Assembly (NCBI GenBank): GCA_016888885.1
Contig: CP069437.1
Coordinates: 2,480,001 to 2,544,000 of the forward strand
Direction: 5' to 3'
From: Faucicola sp902506215
GTDB lineage: Bacteria; Pseudomonadota; Gammaproteobacteria; Pseudomonadales; Moraxellaceae
Length of the DNA stretch: 64,000 bases
Both the position numbers and the translations under genes were made by a program. The first letter of the stretch is position 1, and each line of letters begins with the position of its first letter. Below are positions 44,605-53,193 of the stretch, piece after piece. The notes under the pieces were generated by a model, which was not told the DNA's origin, searched no databases, and saw only the letters and a program-made list of their open reading frames with translations.

Positions 44605-45306
44605 TCAAACGACCTCTGTGCCTGCTTCATCTTCAATAACTATATCGGTTTCTGTCAACGCCTGTTGTTGCCAAGTCTGCATGCTTGGATGAGCAAGCAT
44701 TTTTTGTATATAGATTAAAGTCATGGGTCGTAACTCTATATCGGAGGCTTTTGCGTAAGTGATGAGGCGAAAAATAATCGGGGCAAAAAATACATCAGCA
44801 ACACTAAATTCGCCTAGCAAATAACCTTCAGAGCCATTTTGTTCAAAGCCTTCGGTTACGATGGTTTCAAACCGCGCCAAGTCGCTTAAACAGGGTGCGG
44901 AAGGTACAATGTTGCGCCTAGCTCGAATATTCATTGGCATTTCATTGCGTAGTGCAGAAAATCCACTGTGCATTTCACCCAGTAAACTCATGGCTAAATG
45001 CGGCTGGTTACCCCAGATGTTTTGCGTAATTAAGTATTTTTCCGCATATAAAGCAATGCCGACACTGTCCCAAATCGTTTTGTCTTCATGTAACAGTACA
45101 GGCACTTGACCTAGTGGCGTATAGGCCGTCAAAATCTCTTGATTACTCGGATGAAATAGCTTAATTGGCATTTCATCGAAGGCTACACCAAAGGCATGTA
45201 GCATAAGCCATGCTCGCAAAGACCAAGTGGAGTAGTTCTTATTACCAATAATTAAAGTAGGTTTGTTAAACCAATTTATTTGATTACCAAAAGTTTTAGC
45301 TGTCAC
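44605..45306 (-). CDS. Glutathione S-transferase family protein
   Basis: 233 residues. The N-terminal thioredoxin-like half has N-Y-S-T-W-S-L-R-A-W-L (the glutathione-site serine/tyrosine region) and Q-V-P-V-L, and the C-terminal half is all-helical with F-S-V-A-D-V-F-F-A-P. The GTG at 45306 overlaps the proA stop by four bases (GTGA) and has GGGGAAG just upstream inside proA; a frame reaching 45339 exists but is less likely. Translational coupling with proA is inferred. Substrate unknown; resembles YfcF/maleylacetoacetate-isomerase-like GSTs. Confidence 0.85.
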   Translation of the reverse strand: MTAKTFGNQINWFNKPTLIIGNKNYSTWSLRAWLMLHAFGVAFDEMPIKLFHPSNQEILTAYTPLGQVPVLLHEDKTIWDSVGIALYAEKYLITQNIWGNQPHLAMSLLGEMHSGFSALRNEMPMNIRARRNIVPSAPCLSDLARFETIVTEGFEQNGSEGYLLGEFSVADVFFAPIIFRLITYAKASDIELRPMTLIYIQKMLAHPSMQTWQQQALTETDIVIEDEAGTEVV

Positions 45307-46598
45307 TGTCTGACTTCCCCATGCCCAAACACAATCCATTTTTGCGATGTTAAACCTTCAAGACCCACAGGGCCGCGCGCATGGATTTTATCGGTAGAGA
45401 TACCAATCTCTGCGCCCAAACCATATTCAAACCCATCGGCAAAGCGGGTTGATGCATTGACCATCACGCTACTAGAGTCAACTTCACGCATGAATTTTAA
45501 CGATTTTGAGTAGTTTTCGGTGATAATCGCATCGGTATGGTGTGAGCCATGTGTATTGATATGGGCAATGGCTTCGTCGATATCGGCGACTACTTTAATC
45601 GCCAAAATCGGTGCCAAATATTCGGTATCCCAATCTGCCTCACTCGCCGCTGACAGATGACCTGTTAATTCAGGGGTATCGCTCAAGATGGCTAAGGTTT
45701 TTGGGCAGCCGCGTAATTGCATGGCACTGTCTGCAGCAACAATGGCGCTGGCGATTGATGGCAAGGCTTGCGCAGCGATTTGGCTATCAATCAGCAGCGT
45801 TTCCATGGTATTACAAGTGCCGTAGCGGTGAGTTTTGGCATTGACGCAAATAGCGGTTGCCATAGTCAGGTTTGCATCGCGATCGACAAAGGTATGGCAG
45901 TTACCATCTAGGTGCTTGATGACAGGGACGCGCGCTTCATTGCTGATACGCTCAATCAGGCTTTTACCACCTCGCGGCACAATCACATCGACATAGCGAT
46001 TCATGGTGATGAGTTCCCCCACTGCCGCGCGGTCGGTGGTTTCCACCACTTGCACTGCCGCTTCTGGCAAACCAACTGCCTGCAAACCCTGTTTGACACA
46101 TGCAGCCAATGCTTGGTTAGAATAAAACGCTTCTGACCCCCCACGTAGAATAATCGCATTGCCAGATTTTAATGCCAAAGACGCAGCTTCAATGGTGACA
46201 TTGGGGCGAGATTCATAAATCATCCCGACAACACCCAACGGCACGCGCATTTTACCCAACTGAATGCCCGATGGACGAAAGGTCATATCCGTGACCTCGC
46301 CAATCGGGTCGGGTAGCATGGCGACATCTTTTAGCCCTTGTAACATGCCTTCAAAACGCGCATCGGTGAGCGCTAATCGGTCAAGTAGCGCGTCATCCAG
46401 TCCTTTTTGTTGACCGTTTTGCATATCGGTGGCATTGGCAGCCAGCACCTGTGATTTGGCTTGTTGCAGGGCATCATAGATAGCGAGTAGGGCGCTATTT
46501 TTGAGCGCGGTGTCTGCTTTTGCCAAAATCGCTGAAGCGGCACGCGCTTGCTGTCCCACGGTTTGCATATAATGTTTGGTATCAGTCATGGTTTGCAT
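45303..46598 (-). CDS. proA: Gamma-glutamyl phosphate reductase
   Basis: NADPH-dependent second step of proline synthesis. Aldehyde-dehydrogenase-like fold of 431 residues. Catalytic cysteine in T-C-N-T-M-E-T-L, nucleotide-binding and dimer motifs (G-M-I-Y-E-S-R-P-N-V-T, L-K-S-G-N-A-I-I-L-R-G-G, H-T-D-A-I-I-T-E). proB is not adjacent. Three possible ATG starts within the first 11 codons; the longest is shown. Followed by an overlapping GST gene. Confidence 0.97.
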   Translation of the reverse strand: MQTMTDTKHYMQTVGQQARAASAILAKADTALKNSALLAIYDALQQAKSQVLAANATDMQNGQQKGLDDALLDRLALTDARFEGMLQGLKDVAMLPDPIGEVTDMTFRPSGIQLGKMRVPLGVVGMIYESRPNVTIEAASLALKSGNAIILRGGSEAFYSNQALAACVKQGLQAVGLPEAAVQVVETTDRAAVGELITMNRYVDVIVPRGGKSLIERISNEARVPVIKHLDGNCHTFVDRDANLTMATAICVNAKTHRYGTCNTMETLLIDSQIAAQALPSIASAIVAADSAMQLRGCPKTLAILSDTPELTGHLSAASEADWDTEYLAPILAIKVVADIDEAIAHINTHGSHHTDAIITENYSKSLKFMREVDSSSVMVNASTRFADGFEYGLGAEIGISTDKIHARGPVGLEGLTSQKWIVFGHGEVRQ

Positions 46599-46829
46599 AG
46601 TCAGTCCCTAATATAATCATCGCTTCATCATAACAACTTCAATCCAAAAATGGAATTTAGAAAGTTTTGACAGACAAAAATTAATGGTTATGACTCAATC
46701 TAAAAACAAGCGCTAAAGACCGGCGCCATAAAATAAAGTTAAATGAGAGAAAAAGTTGCGTTTTAGTAGCATTTTAAGCGAAAATAGACAGTTTTTTTCC
46801 ACCTATCGTCAAATTTTGGATTGAATATC

Positions 46830-47624
46830 ATGTCAGATGCTATGCCAAACTTACAGCGTCCTGTAGCCTTGCAACTTAACAATATCCACAAGAACTTTGG
46901 ATCGCTTGAAGTACTAAAAGGTGTATCGTTGACCGCTTATGATGGCGATGTCATCTCAATTCTCGGCTCGAGCGGTTCGGGCAAATCCACCTTGCTACGC
47001 TGTATAAATTTGCTTGAAAACCCCTCGCAAGGGGAGGTTTTTTTGGGCAATGAAGCATTGCTATTAAAACCGAATAAATCCGGGGATTTGGTTGCCGCCA
47101 ACCAGCGTCAGCTTGAGCAGTTTCGCTCAAAAATGGGTTTTGTGTTCCAAAACTTTAATCTATGGCCACACCGCACTATTTTACAAAACATCATTGAGGG
47201 GCCGACCCAAGTCCTAAAAATCGCCAAAGACCAAGCCATCAGTGAAGCTGAAGTGCTACTAAAACGTGTCGGACTACTGGACAAAAAAGACGCTTACCCA
47301 GAAAACTTATCCGGTGGGCAACGCCAGCGTATCGCCATCGCTCGTGCGCTAGCGATGAAGCCACAAGTATTGCTATTCGATGAGCCAACCTCTGCCCTCG
47401 ACCCAGAATTGGTCAATGAAGTATTAGCGGTGATGAAATCGCTGGCTGAAGAAGGTCGCACCATGCTGATTGTGACCCATGAAATGCGTTTTGCGCGCGA
47501 TGTATCAAGCCAAGTGGTGTTCTTGCATGAGGGACGTATTGAAGAAATAGGCACACCCGAGCAGGTGTTTGACAATCCGCAATCAGCGCGGGTGAAAGAC
47601 TTCATGGCAAGCCATCAAAAATAA
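46830..47624 (+). CDS. Basic-amino-acid ABC transporter ATP-binding protein (HisP/ArtP type)
   Basis: 264 residues from ATG 46830 (a TTG at 46821 is less likely). Walker A G-S-S-G-S-G-K-S-T, signature L-S-G-G-Q-R-Q-R, Walker B L-L-F-D-E-P-T-S and the insert L-L-K-P-N-K-S-G-D-L typical of HisP-like ATPases. It most likely serves the binding proteins and permeases at 49.5-53.9 kb on the same strand, from which it is now split by an IS200/IS605 element. Confidence 0.92.
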   Translation: MSDAMPNLQRPVALQLNNIHKNFGSLEVLKGVSLTAYDGDVISILGSSGSGKSTLLRCINLLENPSQGEVFLGNEALLLKPNKSGDLVAANQRQLEQFRSKMGFVFQNFNLWPHRTILQNIIEGPTQVLKIAKDQAISEAEVLLKRVGLLDKKDAYPENLSGGQRQRIAIARALAMKPQVLLFDEPTSALDPELVNEVLAVMKSLAEEGRTMLIVTHEMRFARDVSSQVVFLHEGRIEEIGTPEQVFDNPQSARVKDFMASHQK

Positions 47625-47646
47625 TTCAATCAACCTATGAGCCGTC

Positions 47647-47676
47647 AATCGCCTTGTGATTGGCGGTTTTGTAATT
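47647..47676 (+). terminator. Imperfect terminator after the ABC ATPase gene
   Basis: A hairpin with arms around 47642-47650 and 47658-47666 (one wobble) and a following TTTT. Moderate quality. Confidence 0.5.
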
Positions 47677-47703
47677 TTAGGCATCAGAAAAATTTATCCT
47701 CTG

Positions 47704-47745
47704 TTGCCGTAAAACCACCGACTTCAGGCGGTGGATATAAGGCAA
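47704..47745. repeat. Left-end subterminal hairpin of the IS element
   Basis: Outer arms TTGCC/GGCAA and inner arms CCACCG/CGGTGG form an imperfect palindrome of the kind bound by Y1 transposases. Confidence 0.75.
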
Positions 47746-47776
47746 CTCCATAACCATGCTTACGCACAGATGGTAT

Positions 47777-48187
47777 TTAGTGCGGTGTATTCTGCTGTTC
47801 AATGTACTGGCGGATAATCTCAATGGGAGCACCACCACAACTACCTGCAAAATAACTCGGCGACCACAACGCATCGCCCCATAACTGTTGCTTGATAGAC
47901 GGATATTCTTTCTTACGCAATAACCGACTAGACACACCTTTCAAGCTATTCACCAAACTAGAAATAGCTACTTTAGGCGGATAAACCACCAATAAATGCA
48001 CATGGTCGTTTTCACCGTCAAACTCAACCAATTGTGCCTCAAACTTTGAACAAACTTCCTCAAAGATGACTTGCATATCGTCTAAAATCTGTTTGGTAAA
48101 TACTTTTCTGCGGTATTTCGCCACAAAGACCAAATGCACATGAAGATTGTAAACAACGTGCCTACCACGTCTTAAATCGTTTGACAT
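47777..48187 (-). CDS. tnpA: IS200/IS605 Y1 transposase TnpA
   Basis: HUH single-strand transposase, 136 residues from ATG 48187 (M-S-N-D-L-R-R-G-R-H); a longer frame reaches into the tnpB gene. Metal-binding H-V-H in E-N-D-H-V-H-L-L-V and nucleophilic tyrosine Y128 in I-R-Q-Y-I-E-Q are intact, with the I-F-V-A-K-Y-R-R-K-type opening. Full length, so likely functional. Confidence 0.95.
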   Translation of the reverse strand: MSNDLRRGRHVVYNLHVHLVFVAKYRRKVFTKQILDDMQVIFEEVCSKFEAQLVEFDGENDHVHLLVVYPPKVAISSLVNSLKGVSSRLLRKKEYPSIKQQLWGDALWSPSYFAGSCGGAPIEIIRQYIEQQNTPH

Positions 48188-48235
48188 ATAATTAGACCAA
48201 CTGTAAAATAAAAAAATCCAATTATACTTAAACCC

Positions 48236-49339
48236 ATGAAAACACTCAAGTTGCGCATACGAGACAAACACATAGCGAAGCTTAACCGCCTAAGCGGTTC
48301 GGTCAATTTCGTGTGGAACTATGTTAATGACTTGAGTTATAAGCACTTACAAAAGACTGGTAAATTCTTTAGTGCTTACGACCTAAACGAATATACCAAA
48401 GGTAGCGGTGAATTACTTGGCTTACACTCTCAAACCATCCAAGCCATCAACGAAACCCACGCCAAAAGCCGTAAACAGTTTAAAAAGGCAAAGTTAAACT
48501 GGCGAACCAACAACCCAACATCAAAGCGTAAAAGCTTAGGTTGGCTACCATTTAAACAATCTGCCATCAAGCATATTGCCACCCACCAAACAGGCAAAAA
48601 GGGCTTAAAATCCACCTTGCAACTATCCCTAGCCAAAGGGCAAAAACTAGTCATTGACCTATGGGACAGCTACAACCTTAGCCTATATCAAATCAACACT
48701 TGCGAGTTAGTCCAAGACAGCCGTAACCGTTGGTATGCCTGTATCACCGTCAAAGAATACCCTAAAACCACTTGTGGAACTGGTAGCGTCGGTATTGATT
48801 TAGGTTTAAAAGACAGTGCTACCACCTCAAAAGGCAATAAATTACAAATCAAGCAAACGCTCAAATATGCCAAAGCATTAGCCATCGCCCAACGTGCCAA
48901 AAACAAACAGCGTGTCAAAGCGATTCATGCCAAAATCAAAAACACACGCCAAGACCTAATCCACAAATTCACCACACAGCTAGTTAAAGACAATGCCCTA
49001 ATCGTGGTAGGTGATGTTAGAACTACCCAATTTAACAGTAAAAAAGGCAAACTAGCCAAATCGGTTTACGATGCAGGTTGGTTTGAACTCAAGCGACAAC
49101 TGACCTATAAATGCGAGAACGCAGGTTGCCGTTTTGAAATCGTAAATGAGAAATACACTACCCAAACTTGCTCGTGCTGTGGCGATATGTCCAGTAGCTT
49201 GAGCGGTAGAGCAGGTTTGCGAATAAGAGAATGGACTTGTGCGAAGTGTGGCACACGGCATGATAGAGATATCAATGCCAGTAAGAACATTCTTGCGGTC
49301 GGGCTTGACCGTCTTGTAGAAGGAATCCCCGAACGATAG
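48236..49339 (+). CDS. tnpB: IS605-family RNA-guided nuclease TnpB
   Basis: Ancestor-type of Cas12: uses an RNA made from the element's right end to cut DNA and keep the element in place. 367 residues. N-terminal helix-turn-helix/WED-like part, RuvC I aspartate D188 in G-I-D-L-G-L-K-D, C4 zinc finger (C-S-C-C, then C-A-K-C) and RuvC III D-R-D-I-N-A-S (D345). The RuvC II glutamate, normally in an I-E-D motif, is not at its place: the segment reads I-V-V-G-D-V (G259, D260). This may be a subgroup with a displaced acidic residue. Confidence 0.93.
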   Translation: MKTLKLRIRDKHIAKLNRLSGSVNFVWNYVNDLSYKHLQKTGKFFSAYDLNEYTKGSGELLGLHSQTIQAINETHAKSRKQFKKAKLNWRTNNPTSKRKSLGWLPFKQSAIKHIATHQTGKKGLKSTLQLSLAKGQKLVIDLWDSYNLSLYQINTCELVQDSRNRWYACITVKEYPKTTCGTGSVGIDLGLKDSATTSKGNKLQIKQTLKYAKALAIAQRAKNKQRVKAIHAKIKNTRQDLIHKFTTQLVKDNALIVVGDVRTTQFNSKKGKLAKSVYDAGWFELKRQLTYKCENAGCRFEIVNEKYTTQTCSCCGDMSSSLSGRAGLRIREWTCAKCGTRHDRDINASKNILAVGLDRLVEGIPER

Positions 49340-49372
49340 AGAGGGGAGGAAGTCAATTGATTTAATTGTTGC
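49240..49372 (+). ncRNA. Predicted omega-RNA at the right end of the IS element
   Basis: In this family the guide RNA scaffold overlaps the 3' end of tnpB and runs to the right end, with the guide taken from flanking DNA just past the element (about 49357-49372 here). Only the terminal hairpin is visible directly; limits are inferred. Confidence 0.35.
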
Positions 49373-49432
49373 TGCATACGTTTTTCACTTGCAAAAATGT
49401 TAATTTATGTTAATTTTAACTAAATTGTAAAC

Positions 49433-49461
49433 TCGCATTGATTTTAGTCGCATTGATTTTA
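49433..49461 (+). repeat. 14-bp direct repeat upstream of the first binding-protein gene
   Basis: TCGCATTGATTTTA at 49433-49446 and 49448-49461, 15-bp spacing, about 75 bp before the start codon. Possibly a regulator site of the amino-acid importer genes. Confidence 0.5.
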
Positions 49462-49537
49462 AATATTGAAATCGCTGAAAGCGAAACCTGATATTAAATC
49501 GCTTTTTATTCAAAAATTTCATTTCTAAGGAACATCC

Positions 49538-50344
49538 ATGCAATCAACCTTGAATTCAACCTACTCAAAACTCGCCTTGGCAACGGTATGTGCAGTTAGC
49601 ATGGGATTAACCGCCTGTCAAAAACCTGCTGAAAAAACAGAAGCTGCAGCCGCCAGCCAACCCGCTGCCAGTGCCAGCACAGGCAAAAAAATTCGTATTG
49701 CCACTGAAGGCGCCTACAAACCATTTAACTACACCAATGCCGATGGCACGTTAGGCGGTTATGACGTGGATGTTGCCAAAGCCGTGTGTAAGCAAGCGAA
49801 ACTCGACTGCGAAATCGTAGCGCAAGATTGGGACGGTATTTTGCCAGGCTTGATGGCGAGAAAATACGACGCGGTTGCCGCAGGTATGTCAATTACCCCA
49901 GAGCGTTCAGCGCAAGTGGATTTCACCACGCCTTATTTTAAAAACACCATGGTTTGGGTCGCTCCCAAAGGTGGCAAATTTAACCCACAAGCGATTTCAG
50001 GGCTAAAAATCGGCGGTCAACGCTCAACCACCATGGCACAGTACCTTCAAGATAAACTGAGCAAAACCAACGAAATCAAATTGTATGACAACTATGACAA
50101 CGCCTACATTGACCTAAAATCAGGTCGTATTGATTCAGTGCTGTCTGAAAAAATAACCGCAAGCGAATGGCTAAAACAAAACCCCAACTACCAAATCGTC
50201 GGCAGTGAGATGGATAATGGTGACAACATCGCAATGGCTATTCGTAAAGGCGATCCACTAAAAGCAGAATTTGACAAAGCCTTAGGTGCACTACAAAGCA
50301 ATGGCGAGTTGGCAAAATTACAAAAGCAACATTTTGGTAATTAA
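49538..50344 (+). CDS. Basic-amino-acid ABC transporter substrate-binding lipoprotein, copy 1
   Basis: 268 residues. Lipobox L-T-A-C (Cys 27), an Ala/Ser-rich linker, then a cluster 3 (HisJ/ArtJ-type) binding domain: I-R-I-A-T-E-G-A-Y-K-P-F-N-Y, D-V-D-V-A-K-A-V-C, Q-D-W-D-G-I-L-P-G-L, G-Q-R-S-T-T. These motifs point to arginine, lysine, ornithine or histidine. First of three paralogous genes in a row, followed by two permease genes. Good AAGGAA ribosome site. Confidence 0.92.
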   Translation: MQSTLNSTYSKLALATVCAVSMGLTACQKPAEKTEAAAASQPAASASTGKKIRIATEGAYKPFNYTNADGTLGGYDVDVAKAVCKQAKLDCEIVAQDWDGILPGLMARKYDAVAAGMSITPERSAQVDFTTPYFKNTMVWVAPKGGKFNPQAISGLKIGGQRSTTMAQYLQDKLSKTNEIKLYDNYDNAYIDLKSGRIDSVLSEKITASEWLKQNPNYQIVGSEMDNGDNIAMAIRKGDPLKAEFDKALGALQSNGELAKLQKQHFGN

Positions 50345-50421
50345 TTGACGTTGTATTGAGCGATTTAAGATTTACACAATAGATGTGGGTGACCCTCAAA
50401 TTTTGACAAAAAGGTGTTGTT

Positions 50422-51228
50422 ATGAAACAGTTATCGGTTTTGGGTGTATCGTCGTTGGCCATTTTGATAGGGGTAACCGCCTGTCAAAAACCTGCCCAAA
50501 AATCAGCAGACACGGCAGCAGCAAGTAACGCTACCACGGCAGCAAACGCAGATATGCCACAGATTCGTATCGCTACCGAATCAAGCTTTGTCCCCTTTAG
50601 TTATAAAGATGCCAATGGCAAATTAATCGGCTTTGAGATTGATTTGGCAGATGCGCTATGTGCTGAAGCCAAGCTAAAATGTGAAGTGATTTCCCAAGAT
50701 TGGGATGGTCTGATTCCAGGGCTACAAGCACAAAAATACCATGCCATCATGGCGGGGATGTCAGACACCGCAGAGCGTCGCAAAGTGGTGGCATTTAGCG
50801 ACCCATACTTTACCAATAACCTCGTTATCATTGGCAAAAAAGGGGTAGACAAAGGCGCTGATGACCTAGCGGGCAAATCCGTGGGTGCGCAGCGTTCTAC
50901 GACTGCCGCTGAATACTTAGCCAAAAACTTCCCAAAAGCCACCCCAAAACTGTATGATACCCAAGATAATGCCTATCTTGACCTAGAATCGGGTCGTATA
51001 GATTTGATGATTTCTGACAGCGCCCCAGCCTTATACTGGTTAAAAACTGCCAAAGGTCAAGGCTTTGAAGTCAAAGGTCAACCAATCAATATTGATGACA
51101 AAATTGCCATTGCCTTTCGTCAAAATGATCCATTGATTGGCAAATTCAACACCGCACTAGCGGCGCTAAAAGCCAATGGTACTTACGATAAAATCAGCCA
51201 AAAATATTTTGCAGATTTGCCGAAATAA
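50422..51228 (+). CDS. Basic-amino-acid ABC transporter substrate-binding lipoprotein, copy 2
   Basis: 268 residues, same plan as copy 1: lipobox V-T-A-C, Ala/Thr linker, I-R-I-A-T-E-S-S-F-V-P-F-S-Y, Q-D-W-D-G-L-I-P-G-L, G-A-Q-R-S-T-T. In the ligand-site loop it has G-M-S-D-T-A-E-R-R instead of the G-M-S-I-T-P-E-R of copy 1, so ligand preference may differ. 77 bases after copy 1, with no terminator between. Confidence 0.92.
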   Translation: MKQLSVLGVSSLAILIGVTACQKPAQKSADTAAASNATTAANADMPQIRIATESSFVPFSYKDANGKLIGFEIDLADALCAEAKLKCEVISQDWDGLIPGLQAQKYHAIMAGMSDTAERRKVVAFSDPYFTNNLVIIGKKGVDKGADDLAGKSVGAQRSTTAAEYLAKNFPKATPKLYDTQDNAYLDLESGRIDLMISDSAPALYWLKTAKGQGFEVKGQPINIDDKIAIAFRQNDPLIGKFNTALAALKANGTYDKISQKYFADLPK

Positions 51229-51318
51229 GCCGTTAAATAACTTATTTGCCTGTTAGTGTAGTTAAAGCTTACAAGCAAAAATTGTCATGTGTTAGAAGTT
51301 AAAAATTAGGAGTATCAG

Positions 51319-52233
51319 GTGAAGGCAAATATTTCATTATTGGGTAGCTTGGCAGTGGCAGGTCTAGCGCTGGTGGGCTGTCAAAAACCTGCGGAAAAAA
51401 CGGCGGCGGGTAGCACAGCCGCTTCTACAACGGTGACTACCAGCACAGAGACATCAAGCAGTATGGCAGGCAAAACCATTCGCATCGCCACTGAAGGCAC
51501 TTATAAACCCTTTAGTATCACCAAAGCGGATGGCAGTTTGACAGGTTTTGATGTCGATTTTATGCAGGCTTTATGTGCACAAATGAAAGCTAACTGTGAA
51601 ATCAAGCCACAAGATTGGGATGGTTTATTGCCAGGCTTGATGGCAAAAAAATATGACGTGGTAATTGATGCCATGTCTATCACCCCAGAGCGTCAAGCGC
51701 AGGTCGATTTTACCGACCCCTATTTTACCAATACGTTGGTGTTTTTAACCAAACAAGGTAGCCCCATCAATCCAGATGACCCTGCCCAAATTGACAGCCA
51801 TACAGTTGCGGCACAGCGTTCAACGCTATCAACCCAGTGGATGGAAAAAAATCACCCAAAAGCCAAGCTAAACCTGTATGAAGGGTTGGATAATGCGTTT
51901 ATGGACTTGGCAGCAGGGCGTTCAGATATGATGATTTCGGATAAAGCCCCGGCCGCTTATTGGCTGACTACGCCAGAAGGTAAAGGCTTTGAAATCAAAG
52001 GTAAAGAGATTGATGTCAATGACAAAATGGGTATTATCGTCCGTAAAGGTGACCCACTGCGTTTAGAATTTAACAAAGCGATTGCCACGTTAAAATCAAA
52101 TGGCACGTATGACAAAATCTATAATCAATATTTTGGTAGTGCAACCACCACAACAGCGGCGGCAAGCAGCGTGGCAGTCACGGTCTCTAGTACTACAGCG
52201 ACCACGACGACTGTGGCAAGTACGAGCAAATAA
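51319..52233 (+). CDS. Basic-amino-acid ABC transporter substrate-binding lipoprotein, copy 3
   Basis: 304 residues starting with GTG 51319 behind a TTAGGAG site. Lipobox L-V-G-C, Thr/Ser-rich linker, then the same binding domain (I-A-T-E-G-T-Y-K-P-F-S-I, Q-D-W-D-G-L-L-P-G-L, A-M-S-I-T-P-E-R-Q). It adds a C-terminal tail of about 30 residues made mainly of Thr, Ser, Ala and Val, absent from copies 1 and 2. A terminator-like hairpin follows before the permeases. Confidence 0.92.
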   Translation: MKANISLLGSLAVAGLALVGCQKPAEKTAAGSTAASTTVTTSTETSSSMAGKTIRIATEGTYKPFSITKADGSLTGFDVDFMQALCAQMKANCEIKPQDWDGLLPGLMAKKYDVVIDAMSITPERQAQVDFTDPYFTNTLVFLTKQGSPINPDDPAQIDSHTVAAQRSTLSTQWMEKNHPKAKLNLYEGLDNAFMDLAAGRSDMMISDKAPAAYWLTTPEGKGFEIKGKEIDVNDKMGIIVRKGDPLRLEFNKAIATLKSNGTYDKIYNQYFGSATTTTAAASSVAVTVSSTTATTTTVASTSK

Positions 52234-52258
52234 CTTAACCAAGCGCTTGGGTTCAGTC

Positions 52259-52297
52259 AAAAACTGGGTGAAAAGTCACTCAGTTTTTTGTTTTTTT
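52259..52297 (+). terminator. Intercistronic hairpin between binding protein 3 and the permeases
   Basis: 13-bp arms (52259-52271, 52276-52288) with one G-U pair, 4-nt loop, then T6-G-T7. Strong terminator form, inside what should be one operon. Confidence 0.85.
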
Positions 52298-52462
52298 GAT
52301 GGTTTTTGATAGGGCAATCACGTAAAATTGCACCCTGCAAAAAACAAAGCAAAAGGTTATATCCGTTATCACCTTTTGTGTATGTGACGGTAAAACTGCG
52401 TTTTAAGCATTTTTTGGGTAATAGGTCAACAAACAGAGTTAAAAAGACAGGGTATCGATATT

Positions 52463-53182
52463 GTGTTAGATCTACAAGGTTTTGGGCAGCTATTATTAAG
52501 TGGCGCTTGGGTCACCATCAAACTGGCATTGACTAGTTTAGTGATTGGGCTGATTTTGGGATTATTGGGTGCGACCGCTAAGATGTCACGGTTTAAAGTG
52601 CTCAACGCCATCGCCACCGCTTACACCACGATTATCCGTGGTATTCCAGAACTGCTGTCAGTCATGTTTATTTACTTTGGCGGCTCGATGTTGATGGGGC
52701 TCATTCTATCGCAATTTGGCAATACGGGATACGTGGATGTCAGTCCATTCTGGGCGGGAGTTGCGGCGCTGTCTGTGGCATTTGGTGCGTATGCGACCGA
52801 AACTTTTCGTATGGCATTTCAAGAGATTCCAAAAGGTCAAGCTGAAGCAGCGCAAGCGATTGGCATGAAAAAATTTCAAATACTCTGGCGAGTGACGTTG
52901 CCACAAGTGTGGCGTATTGCACTGCCAGGACTGGGTAATTTGTTTTTGGTACTGCTCAAAGATACCGCGTTGGTTTCTGTGGTCGGGCTTGAAGATATCA
53001 TGCGCCACGCCAAAACGGCAGCGACTTCCACGCAAAGCCCGTTTACTTTCTATATGGCAGCAGCATTGTTGTATTTGAGTCTGACCGTCATCATCACCGG
53101 TGTGATTATGTGGCTAGAATGGGTCAATAACCCAGCAGAGCGTTATGCAAAACGCCTGCAAAAAATCGGCATGGCAAAATAG
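52463..53182 (+). CDS. Amino-acid ABC transporter permease (HisQ/ArtQ type)
   Basis: 239 residues, about five membrane helices. EAA loop: E-T-F-R-M-A-F-Q-E-I-P-K-G-Q-A-E-A-A. The start is GTG 52463, which fits the family N-terminus (L-D-L-Q-G-F-G-Q-L-L-L-S-G-A). Pairs with the next permease and with the ATPase at 46.8 kb. The 229-bp gap upstream contains the hairpin and perhaps a second promoter. Confidence 0.92.
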   Translation: MLDLQGFGQLLLSGAWVTIKLALTSLVIGLILGLLGATAKMSRFKVLNAIATAYTTIIRGIPELLSVMFIYFGGSMLMGLILSQFGNTGYVDVSPFWAGVAALSVAFGAYATETFRMAFQEIPKGQAEAAQAIGMKKFQILWRVTLPQVWRIALPGLGNLFLVLLKDTALVSVVGLEDIMRHAKTAATSTQSPFTFYMAAALLYLSLTVIITGVIMWLEWVNNPAERYAKRLQKIGMAK

Positions 53183-53193
53183 GGGATTCATCA

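Larger units (their letters stand above)
47698..49356. mobile_element. IS200/IS605-family insertion sequence, divergent tnpA and tnpB
   Basis: Contains a Y1 transposase gene (minus) and a tnpB gene (plus), with start codons 49 bases apart. The left end has an imperfect palindrome (47704-47745, inner perfect 6-bp stem 47715-47720/47729-47734). The right end lies just after tnpB, with a CCCC...GGGG hairpin (49326-49347) and probable terminus near TCAA at 49353-49356. No terminal inverted repeats or target duplication, as expected. TTTAT at 47693-47697 is the candidate target motif. Ends are estimated, not proven. Both genes are intact, so it may be active. Confidence 0.88.

Noticed and set aside
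45280..45513. Plus-strand frame of 77 residues opposite the start of the GST and end of proA
   Set aside because: Antisense to two conserved genes with no start signal.
47677..47937. Additional 86-residue frame overlapping tnpA
   Set aside because: It crosses the left-end hairpin and shares most of its length with tnpA in another frame; a shadow.
48236..49339. Calling TnpB a nuclease-dead TldR regulator
   Set aside because: RuvC I and III acids and the zinc finger are intact and a transposase with both ends is present; only one motif departs.
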